DNA of 18,775 nucleotides, from positions 1-18,775 of the forward strand of contig UZAE01013834.1 in the NCBI GenBank assembly GCA_900617975.1, written 5' to 3'. How positions within the stretch are numbered: the first letter of the stretch is position 1; each line of letters opens with the position of its first letter. A program made the position numbers and the translations under genes. Of this stretch, positions 1 through 7,545 are shown one piece after another. Source of the stretch: Rodentolepis nana. Its lineage: Eukaryota > Platyhelminthes > Cestoda > Cyclophyllidea > Hymenolepididae. The notes below the pieces were generated by a model. It did not search any database and had not been told where the DNA came from. It saw only the letters and a list, made by a program, of their open reading frames with translations.

Positions 1-505
1 CTGTGGCATTAAAGGCAATGAGCTTGCTGACGCACTTGCTTAGAAGGGTGTAACAATTTTGCAAGGCGTAAACCGGCCGATATCTTACCACACAATGAAG
101 ACCTTAATCAGGAGAGAATTCAAGACCTCAAGGTGCAACGAACTTAAAGCTCAAACAAAGGATAAACAGTGGACAGTGGCACTCTCCGACATAGCCGACT
201 GGCCAAGAATCGAAGCCGTTGCTGAGTTTAGACTACGCACCGGACACGATTGCTTGGCAAACACCTTCACAGATTAGGAGAATGCACTCAACCAACATGC
301 TCCCTATGTAACCTACAGGAGGAAATGGAGAAGACTCGTCTGATTCGGTGTCCAGCCCTAAAGGCAACGATGGAAAGCCAGAAGACAACTGATGAACTAC
401 TATTAATTGACTGCTATATATGTCCCCCCCCCGTGGGGAAAGCTGAAGTCAACTAAGGGGTTCGTGATAAATATCATAAAGCCTGTCAGTGGGAATAATA
501 ATAGA
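1..505 (+). mobile_element. 3' end of a decayed non-LTR retrotransposon (RNase H-bearing LINE)
   Basis: Reading from base 2, the translation begins CGIKGNELADALA. This is the end of an RNase H domain, where the Asp of NELAD aligns with the last catalytic aspartate of the family. The sequence then runs into an in-frame TAG at 41-43. The frame continues through AVAEFRLRTGHDCLA (near 210-260), a block typical of the C-terminus of I/R1-like LINEs. A one-base shift near 259 moves it to the next frame (GKHLHRLGECTQPTCSLC). The cysteine motif there reads C-x2-C-x9-R-x3-C; the family normally has His where this copy has Arg. The frame ends with EVN and a TAA at about 454-456. About 30 bp follow, then a degenerate ATA/TAA tail (near 490-504). 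With a stop, a frameshift and a lost zinc ligand it is a dead copy. The 5' part lies outside the window. The clade assignment is inference. Confidence 0.85.
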
Positions 506-650
506 AGGAATAATTTTAAAGAAAATAGCGAAAAAATGGAAGGGGTGGGAAGACGAATTTGAAATAATGATGGAGAATAGGAGCCGGCGCTGTGCTAGAT
601 GAACCGGAGTCTAAATAAAGATATGTACTTGAGTTAAGCTGGAAGTGTCG

Positions 651-680
651 AGTTGGTTTAGCATTCTTAGCTAACCAACT
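651..680. repeat. Inverted repeat (hairpin), 11-bp stem
   Basis: AGTTGGTTTAGC (651-662) pairs with GCTAACCAACT (670-680) with a single bulged T and a seven-base loop. This is longer than most chance hairpins in AT-rich DNA. It has no visible attached gene, and its function is unknown. Confidence 0.45.
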
Positions 681-745
681 TAGCCTTTATTCATTTTAAA
701 TTTCTCTCTACGCAAAAAAACTGAGAATTAGAGTCCAATCAGGAA

Positions 746-830
746 TGCTCCTAAGTTTAAGTGAACTCAATAAAGACTTCTTGAATAGTTAAGCAACTAT
801 TGCCAAGTCTTCTGATTGCAGTCAGGAGCA
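746..830. repeat. Nested inverted repeats forming a branched ~85-nt fold
   Basis: Outer arms TGCTCCT (746-752) and AGGAGCA (824-830) enclose a small hairpin AGTT/AACT (754-757 with 764-767). They also enclose a long hairpin made of AAGACTT/AAGTCTT (773-779 with 805-811) and AATAGTT/AACTATT (784-790 with 795-801), closed by an AAGC loop. CTGA/TCAG (812-815 with 822-825) could form a third arm but competes with two pairs of the outer stem. The overall shape resembles a cloverleaf, but it lacks a B box and a proper anticodon arm. It could be a remnant of a foldback element, a structured RNA, or coincidence. Confidence 0.35.
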
Positions 831-1655
831 CTTGTCAATTAGAATTTCACCGGAATGCTATGAAAAAAAAACACTCGAATCGGTTGAAGCGTCGAAGCTC
901 TCCCAGAAACCAGGGTAGTGAGGTTTGGATATTTTAACTTGAAAGTGTTAAGCTATGTATCGTGGGGAGGGGGAGAATGTGGTAAATTTAACTATTAAAT
1001 GAAATTTTAATGAATTGACATGGTCGTTCGTCTACAAAACTCCATTTCTTCATCATCACCAATTCCGAAATCAAATTTTATCTAATTTCCCCTTTTCTAA
1101 TAAAATTTGAATATACTTGTGCAATCAAACGATTACTTTATTAAAAAGCTAGCGTGTTCAACACAATTGCAAGCAAGATGCAATATAATTACCTTGAATT
1201 CATTCTAGCAAAAGAGTTATTTCGTCTTTGGTGCTTTGAGAGTTCTCTTAAATCTTCTCCAATTTGCTAATATTGAATTCTACGATGTCTTAACTACATA
1301 GAAGATCATATTGCAGCTCCATCGGTTGAAGAAAAGTACGAATTCGCTTACCAACTCGGGGGTTTATATCGGTCACCTGGTTAACTATTGTAGCCAGTAG
1401 ATACAATTTTAACCTTGATTATAAATTAAATCAGGAATTCGTGAATTTGTTTATATCTAGCTCTGTAAATAAATTGTTTTGAAACTAAAGTTATGCAAAA
1501 GTGCAGGCATTGCATCTCTTTACATTTCGAGATCACTTTTATGATGGGTTGAAGATAGAATCAATGCGGGATTTCTTTCAATGAGCTTAAAGCTTGCATT
1601 GTTTGATTGATTACATGAATCATGAATCAATTGAAGAGACCAAAAAACACGGTTT

Positions 1656-2231
1656 TTAATCCTTTACCGTCCAAAGTATTTATTTATTTATATCGAATGA
1701 CAGGCGTTTTGATAGTTATCATTAGCCCCTTAGTTGACTTCAGGCTTCACAGAGGAGAGGAACATCAAAGTGAGAAAAATTCGAGAGGGTGAGCAGAAGA
1801 GAGATTCAAAGATGCAAAAAAGATAGACAGACACAAAGGCAGGGAAAAAAGATAGATGAGCACTGTGGAAGTGGTAGAATATGACATACAGTGGGGACAT
1901 TGTAGTTTGAAGTGAGAAGTCAACTGCCAGTATATAGACCATTTTGCCGTATGAGTATACGTTGCCCAGGGTGCGCCACGTAGAGATAAGTCTATCGCGC
2001 ACCCCCACGTCCAAAGTTATTTTTGAAAAAAATAAACTCAACCCCACTCACGTGTGCCTCCCAGCAAATTGATTTCGTTGACATGGGGAGTTTTGGTGAT
2101 ATTAGGCAAAGGCTATAGACATGTATTGAACGTGTTTCAAACAACGAGAGCGTCTTCTGTTACGAGACTAGTGCCAAACGGAGCTTATTTTGAAAGGGGA
2201 TCGTACAGTCATAAGAATGATCACGTGTTAA
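1656..2231 (+). mobile_element. TTAA-flanked MITE-like element, copy A, interrupted by a SINE
   Basis: TTAA at 1656-1659 is followed by 18 bp of element (1660-1677). A retroelement insertion occupies 1678-2007 with a target duplication of CGTCCAAAGT (1668-1677 and 2008-2017). The rest of the element runs to TTAA at 2228-2231. It matches the reverse complement of 10520-10702 through most of its length, for example ACTCAACCCCACTCACGTG, GGCTATAGACA and GGAGCTTATTTTGAAAG. Copy A carries an extra 44 bp at 2055-2098. Removing the SINE, one target copy and the 44 bp leaves 184 bp, against 183 bp in copy B. The TTAA flanks suggest piggyBac-type mobilisation. No transposase is encoded, and the right terminus is eroded. 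Confidence 0.7.
1678..2007 (-). mobile_element. Short retroelement (SINE-like), copy a
   Basis: Read on the minus strand, the element starts GGGGGTGCGCGATAGACTTA and continues through a block conserved among copies (CCCTGGGCAACGTATACTCA, then GTTGACTTCTCACTTC). After a variable purine/pyrimidine-rich middle it ends TGAAGTCAACTAAGGGGC ... CGCCTGTCA, followed by a TAAATAAATAAAT-type tail (1678-1693). A 10-bp target duplication, CGTCCAAAGT, brackets it. It carries no plausible protein. Its last ~50 bp match the LINE end at about 437-486. Confidence 0.8.
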
Positions 2232-3675
2232 TTAGGCTAAAATGCCCTCCCCATTAATCAAAAATGAGTGTCATTTATTCACGCCTAAGCAGGCCTAAGC
2301 TCATCAATGCTAAGGTAGTCAATTAATATAAAAACAACCAGTAAACATGAAGGTAACTTTGATGGCGCAAATGGGCAAATTTTCCATAATTTTATTTGGT
2401 GTTGATATTAATTTCAATTTCCAAAATCAAAAAAAAGTGGGAGAGGTACAGATAGGAGGTTGCGTACCACAAAAGCTTATAAATTAAATCAACCCTCTAT
2501 TTTGAACTTCGAGTAGTTCGTGATTTGTAAGTTTAGGTAAGCCTTGACCACAAGGCAAACAAGAATCACAAGATGAACTATTTTTAACCCGCTTTTAGAT
2601 ATGAGTTCTCCTTGACATTTCTTATTACTCAACATGGATTTGACTCGCGGTTTCAGTAAGGACCTATCACACACAGATAACGGGTTTTCAAACTTTCTAT
2701 CACGTTGTTAAGCATGTAAACATCCACACACCACTATTGAGAATTAGTGGTAAACGGTATGGTGGAAAAGTCTGAAGGAAAGCAAATATCAACTCATGGA
2801 ATGCAAAAAATTGGGGTGCAAACATCAAACAGGAGGGCTGGTAGCCGGGATACTAACTAACTAAGCATTAACAGTCACTTTGCAAGTAAGTTTTGAGTGG
2901 TTGAAGGGAAATTGCATTAAGTACACTCCGTTGGCACAGATATATACTCAAACCGCCCTTAGTAACGCAGTAATTACCTTTAATTAATAAACCATTTACT
3001 ACACCTTATGTGTTTCGATAGAAGGGTAAGCCACGGCCTACTCAAATCTTAATTGTGACACATTTCCTTACTCTCGTTATTAATATTACCTTCTCAAAGG
3101 TATAAGTAGGGGGTTGCGTGTCCACATGCCATAAAGAAAATGTTTTTTTACTAGTCCAAGAATAAGGCATGCTATCATTCCTCATTTTACGAGGACAATT
3201 TTTCGTTCCTTCACATTTTATGGTCCGCTTTTTAAATAATCATTTTCAGAGATTGTTTGCGTGTAAAGTGACGAGAAATTCACACTTTTATAGGAAAGAT
3301 ATAATTTCTTGAGGGATGTGATTGGCTAATTATTTTTAATGTTACAAGGTTGTAGTTATTTGAATAATTGAACGGTCTTTCTCTATTGGAAAATAGTTGC
3401 GATTCATTGGTATTAAGTCGAACAAAAAAATAGAGACAAGGCAATCGGGATGCTACATAAAGCAACGTTTGGATACCAAAGTGACTTGATTTATTTGTTT
3501 CTTGAATTCGGGTTGCACAGAATTAATCTAATGGCTCGTACACTCCCCAGAAATCAAATTTCATGATACTTCACCTAGCTTACTGACTTCGCGTTGTGTC
3601 AACGAAATCTGGGTATTATTGAGCTCTTGATCAATTATGCTGATCGATCTTGACAGTTCAACATATTTTCCTCAT
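2232..3675. other. Gene-free AT-rich spacer
   Basis: The open frames here are short, AT-driven and unrecognised on both strands. I saw no repeat family shared with the rest of the window and no RNA gene. Confidence 0.5.
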
Positions 3676-3983
3676 CCAAATGGCAGGCGTCTTGATGGTT
3701 ATCATTAGTTCTTTAGTTGACTTCAGGCTTCACAGAGGGGAAGAAACATCGAATTGAAAAAGTCGATAGGGGGGGGGAACAGAAGAGTGTTTCAAAGATG
3801 TAAGAGACAAACACAAAAGTAGAAAAAAAGGTGAGGTGAGTACTGTGAAAATATTCGAATATGGCAGAGTGAGGTGATGGTAGTTTGAAGTGAGAAGTCA
3901 ACTGCCAGTCAATAGACTTTTTTGCCGTATGAGTATACGTTGCCCAGGGTGCACCACGTGGAGGTAAGTCTATCGCATACCCC
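3676..3983 (-). mobile_element. Short retroelement (SINE-like), copy b
   Basis: The same conserved ends as the other copies are present: CAAATGGCAGGCG at the left (the element's 3' end on the minus strand), and TTTTTTGCCGTATGAGTATA with CCACGTGGAGGTAAGTCTAT near the right (its 5' end). It is about 308 bp with one short middle section. No TAA tail or target duplication can be seen at the left edge, so that boundary may be eroded or recombined. A mariner remnant begins about 20 bp to its right. Confidence 0.75.
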
Positions 3984-4002
3984 AAGGCTGAGAAAGTAGT
4001 AG

Positions 4003-4530
4003 TATATATGAGGGCTAATCAAAGCGTTCTCAGGAAATTTCCACTACTTTTTTACTTAACAATTAATTACAATCATTTTCTACATAGACTTCTTTGTCGT
4101 ACTTGCACTTTTGCAATCCATTTTTCGACCGATAAATTCCCTCATGGTAGAATTTGGGGGGGGGGGTGCTGTCTCTGACAGTATGATATTGCAAGTTTTT
4201 TTCGCTTCTTCTAAAGACGCAAACAGAGTGCCTCCAGGGTATTCTTTCGGCTTTAGAAACAATAGAAGTCAGGGGGAGCCGAGGTCTGAACTATAAGGAG
4301 GATGTGGAAGTGTTTCCCATTGGCATTCGTCCAACGGGACCTGACAGCTCTTGAATACTGTGAAGAGGCGTTGTCATGGTGAAACATAATACGACTGTGC
4401 CCTTTCCTGCTCCATTTATTGGCAATGGATGCCTTCAACTTCTTCTAAGCGCCTCCATAATAACTTGAGGTGACCGTTTTCCGTCACTAACACTCTTGAC
4501 TTCTACAAAATAGTTACCATGCCCTTCTCA
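4003..4530 (-). pseudogene. Mariner-family transposase fragment, frameshifted
   Basis: On the minus strand the translation gives IMFHHDNASSQ near 4361-4393, and in a shifted frame WETLPHPPYSSDLGSP (about 4271-4317). These are the signature blocks around the second and third catalytic Asp of mariner transposases. GAC at 4373-4375 and GAC at 4268-4270 are exactly 35 codons apart, so the D34D spacing of mariner is kept although the frame shifts away and back between them. Downstream come LKPKEYPGGTLFASLEEAK and a C-terminus QKCKYDKEVYVEND ending at TAA (4063-4065). The catalytic N-terminal half and the right terminal repeat are not seen. The left end, near TATATGAGGGCTAATC (4004 onward), probably includes the terminal inverted repeat. 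The upper boundary is uncertain. Confidence 0.8.
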
Positions 4531-5380
4531 ACGAAACTTGTATAAGAGTGTATAAGTGTAGAGTTGAGATAACGGTGAATAAGATTTTTTAACTTAATCT
4601 ACGCTAAATAGAACGAATACAACTTAACTCTAGAGAGTATCTGAAATGCTATAAAAAATTAATTTCTGGCGGAATTTCACTACTACTGCTTAATAATATT
4701 ATAAAAAACCCTCTCCCTCAAGCTAATTTAGAAAGGCAATGAGAAGGTCAATTTCATCTATGCTTTTGAATGCCAAAGCTAGTAAGCCCAGACGGGCATT
4801 CTGCTGTTACTAAATCCGCACACTAACTTCTGTTCCAGTTATTGTTTAAATAGTCTGTTATTAAATCCATTTGATAATAACTTACCAGGTAAAGATGTGA
4901 ACCGAGAGAACAAGTGTAGAGCCGTCTTTGATTAGTTCACCCATTAAAAGTACAGCGTTTTCGGTGATTGGGGAGCCTCTTTGTCATTGAGGTCTTCCTG
5001 GCTTAACGCATCTGAAAGATTAATTCTTGTCCAAAAATGACCTGAAGAATTTAGTTAAAGAACAAATATCATATTTCATAAACATCTTAAATATATTTAA
5101 ACATTTAAAAAGCAATTCAAATTACTCTCCTAGTTAGATAAGACACGAATCTTGGTCTGTATAAGTGTATATAGTAGAGTATAAGTGTATAATAGGTATC
5201 TCCCACCTATTCATCTTATGCAAGCTGGGATCTGTATCTGGAACAATATTGATCTATTTGGGTATCTCAAATATATACTCTACTCATTCCTATTGACTAA
5301 AGCAAATAGAAGGCTCCCTTTTATTAACCATATTGTGGTTTTTCTGCCGAATAAAATAATAAATTTTCTCTATATAATCT
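4531..5380. other. Gene-free spacer, AT-rich
   Basis: No gene was recognised. The phrase GTATAAGTGTA occurs near 4551 and twice near 5159-5190, a small local repetition of unknown meaning. The open frame starting at 5185 runs into the neighbouring retroelement and is not considered coding. Confidence 0.45.
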
Positions 5381-5708
5381 ATTTATTATTTATTTATAAC
5401 AAAATAGCAGGCGTTTTGATAGTTATCTTTAGCCCTTTAGTTGACTTCGGACTTCACAGAGGGGAGGAGGAACATCAAAGTGAGAAGAATTCAGGAGGGG
5501 GAATAGAAGGGTCTTTCAAAGATGTAAAGGAACAGACACAAAGGCTCAGAAAGGGTAAGATGAGTAGTGGTAGGGGTCGAATATGACATACAGTACGGGT
5601 GATGGTTGTTTGAAGTGAGAAGTCAACTGACGATTAATAGACTTTTTTGCCGTATGAGTGTACATTGCCCAGGGTGCACCACGTGGAGGTAAGTCTATCG
5701 CACACCCC
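5381..5708 (-). mobile_element. Short retroelement (SINE-like), copy c
   Basis: The element has a TTATTATTTATT tail on its left (minus-strand TAA-type tail, 5381-5395), the core AGCAGGCGTTTTGATAG and TTGACTTCGGACTTCACAGA, and the conserved right-hand block CCCAGGGTGCACCACGTGGA ending TCGCACACCCC at 5708. An ambiguous base and a run of C follow directly, so a target duplication cannot be verified on that side. Similarity to copies a, b and d is strong in both terminal thirds. Confidence 0.8.
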
Positions 5709-5712
5709 TCTC

Positions 5713-5724
5713 NCCCCCCCCCCC
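5713..5724. other. Ambiguous base and C homopolymer
   Basis: The only N in the window (5713) precedes eleven C. Length and base identity here are probably assembly-limited. Confidence 0.8.
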
Positions 5725-6332
5725 TCCACCCATTTTTGACTCGAATCAACCTGTGTAGTTGGCCGTTCACTCTCCTACAAGTTGACTGACACCAATCAAA
5801 CAGCGACCCCATATTAATAAATGAACAATTCATCAGGGCCATTGCTCATTCCTCTCGCTGACCCATTGAAACAGAGGTATCTAACTTAGCAAGTGAAATA
5901 GATCATCAGTGGGCCAAACAATGCATTTATAAGTAAAATCATCAAGTCCATTTCAGAAAGCGCTTGATGGCATTCATCTTGAGTTGAGGTAGAGCTTCGT
6001 GTAGACTCCCTGATGCGAAACTCGAATTCTGTTACTCACTTTATTGGCCAGTCGTAATCAGTGTGAATGACCTTTACACCCAATCGGTGAGTACTGATGG
6101 GTATTGCACGTATGATACTTGACTTCTCAGGCGAAAATTTTAGTCACAGCATCATCTATTCATATTGTTTAGTAACTTTCAGTTAGTATAAATTGAAGCA
6201 GAATGTTAAGAGGCTTACTGTGAACATTTTATATTAGAATAAAGAACGAATAGTTAAGATGATGCTGAGGGTTAGACGATGATTAAAGAGCCTTGACCCT
6301 GGAGGGTCATCCAAATATGCATGTTCTAAGGT

Positions 6333-6353
6333 CACACACACACGCGCGCGCAC
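6333..6353. repeat. Alternating (CA)n(CG)n tract
   Basis: CACACACACAC runs into GCGCGCGCAC. This is uninterrupted alternating purine and pyrimidine, a composition known to favour left-handed DNA. A sister tract with the order reversed lies at 10053-10077. Confidence 0.85.
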
Positions 6354-6539
6354 TGTCGTCTCTGCAATATCGGATTGAAGTGGCCTGGCCTACTGAATTT
6401 AGCCTGTAAATAAGACGTCGCTTCCTTAAACCTATGACAAATGAATAATGAACTGATTGCTATACTGCTTGAATTGTGATTGGATTAAATCGTAATTGTT
6501 GTCATAGTATATGGGAACCAACAGGTGTATAGAGAGGGT

Positions 6540-6559
6540 GGGGGGGGGGGGGGGGGGGG
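6540..6559 (+). repeat. Poly-G tract (20 G), flanked by further G runs
   Basis: Twenty consecutive G are preceded by GGG-T and followed by A-GGGG. This could form a G-quadruplex on the plus strand. Exact length is unreliable in sequencing of such runs. Confidence 0.85.
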
Positions 6560-6865
6560 AGGGGAAGAGAAATGTTACTACTTTGGCGTGGTGCAAAATC
6601 ATTTCAATCTACGCCTCTTACTACTGCGGTTGCACCAGAATGCGGATAGAGTAAAACGTACTTCCGCACATATTGGCATATTTTAAATATTTCTGCTTTA
6701 TAAATGACCTAAAAAAGATAGCTGTTGGAGGGAAAAATTATTTGAGGAGTTTAGAATGCCTATCCTATTTATAAACAACCAGCCATCCAGCACAGGATAT
6801 CTCTAATAGGAGTTGGTTCAGTAATCCAGGTGAGAGATCATGAAATCTGAATTTTGGAGCCACCT

Positions 6866-6879
6866 ATTCGGTAAATAAT
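6866..6879. repeat. Target site duplication, left copy
   Basis: ATTCGGTAAATAAT is identical over 14 bp to 7532-7545 and brackets the retroelement at 6880-7531 exactly. This fixes both ends of that element. Confidence 0.85.
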
Positions 6880-7050
6880 ATTTATTTCAAATGGCAGGAG
6901 TTTTGATGGCCATCATTAGCCATTTAACTGACTTCGGGCTTCACAGAGGGAAGGTTCATCGAAGTAGAAGAAAGTCGATTCACAGATTAAAAGAGGCAGA
7001 TAGACACAAAGGTAGAGGAAAAGGTAAGAAAAAGAGGCACAGACGAGGAA

Positions 7051-7255
7051 CAGAAGAGCGATTCACAGATGTAAAAGAGGCAGAAGGGTTGGGATCAGAA
7101 GAGCGATTCACAGATGTAAAAGAGGCAGACAGAACAGAAGAGCGTTTCACAGATGTAAAAGAGGCAGACAGGGAAACAGAAGAGCGATTCACGGATGTAA
7201 AAGAGGCAGACAGATGACAGAATAATGATTCACAGACGTAAAAGAGACAGACAGA
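7051..7255 (+). repeat. Tandem array inside SINE copy d, five units of 39-45 bp
   Basis: Units start at 7051, 7096, 7135, 7177 and 7218. Each carries CAGAAGAGCGATTCACAGAT followed by GTAAAAGAGGCAGA or a close variant. A related half-unit is visible near 6966. Spacing is 45, 39, 42 and 41 bp. The first three intervals are multiples of three, so a frame reading EERFTDVKEADR stays open by chance or selection until a TGA at 7215. Other copies of the element have a single unit here. Confidence 0.85.
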
Positions 7256-7278
7256 TATGACACAAAGTTATAAAAAAG

Positions 7279-7415
7279 GTAAGATGAGTACTGTGAAAGG
7301 GGGCGAATCGAAGGTAGAAATTAGGTGAGGTGAGTACTGCGGAATTAGCCGAATATGAAATGCAGGTAGAGAAAGAGGTAAGATGAGTACTGTGAAGGGG
7401 CCGAATATGACAAGC
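7279..7415 (+). repeat. Second tandem array inside SINE copy d, three units
   Basis: GTAAGATGAGTACTGTGAA (7279) recurs as GTGAGGTGAGTACTGCGGAA (7325) and again as GTAAGATGAGTACTGTGAA (7379), each followed by a GCCGAAT-like phrase. Unit spacing is 46 and 54 bp. Related short copies carry one unit. Confidence 0.75.
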
Positions 7416-7531
7416 AGTCGGCGCATGGTAGTTTGAAGTCAGAAGTCAACTGCCGGTCAATAGACTTTTTTGCCGTATGAGTATGCGTTGCCCAGGGTGC
7501 ACCACGTGGAGGTAAGTCTATCGCACACCCC

Positions 7532-7545
7532 ATTCGGTAAATAAT
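7532..7545. repeat. Target site duplication, right copy
   Basis: ATTCGGTAAATAAT is identical to 6866-6879 and follows the element's terminal CACACCCC directly. Confidence 0.85.

Larger units (their letters stand above)
506..1655. other. AT-rich spacer with two hairpin-forming stretches
   Basis: No open frame of note and no recognised repeat is seen here. Two inverted-repeat structures at 651-680 and 746-830 are listed separately. The rest is AT-rich sequence to which I can assign no function. Confidence 0.5.
5725..6865. other. Gene-free spacer with simple repeats
   Basis: No open frame of interest was found. It contains the CA/CG tract at 6333-6353 and the 20-G run at 6540-6559, which are listed separately. 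Confidence 0.5.
6880..7531 (-). mobile_element. Short retroelement (SINE-like), copy d, internally expanded
   Basis: Conserved termini are the same as in the other copies: left CAAATGGCAGGAGTTTTGATG with an ATTTATTT tail, and right CCGTATGAGTATGCGTTGCC with GTAAGTCTATCGCACACCCC. A perfect 14-bp target duplication flanks it. It is 652 bp, about twice the length of its relatives, because two internal segments are amplified in tandem (7051-7255 and 7279-7415). The 3' end faces left (minus orientation). Perfect target repeats suggest a relatively recent insertion. Confidence 0.9.

Noticed and set aside
746..830. tRNA gene
   Set aside because: Cloverleaf-like pairing and length, but no B box, no recognisable anticodon arm and a wrong D-arm consensus.
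3713..3985. Conserved minus-strand frames beginning CAIDLPPRGAPWATYTHTAK in several SINE copies
   Set aside because: The similarity follows from shared element DNA. The frames diverge in the middle, and the conserved stretch is only about 30 codons.
5185..5586. 133-codon open frame on the plus strand
   Set aside because: Its second half is the antisense of retroelement copy c and the first half is Ile/Leu/Tyr-rich random sequence.
5566..5600. B-box-like minus-strand string TATTCGACCCC in SINE copy c
   Set aside because: It sits about 130 bp from the element's 5' end with no matching A box, and is not preserved in copy a.
6891..7217. Open frame with repeated EERFTDVKEADR, possible repeat protein
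   Set aside because: It lies wholly inside SINE copy d, on the strand opposite to the element, and is broken by the fifth unit. Single-unit relatives have no such frame.
7051..7255. Regular repeats considered as a CRISPR array
   Set aside because: Units are contiguous near-identical sequence without unique spacers, inside a retroelement in eukaryotic DNA.
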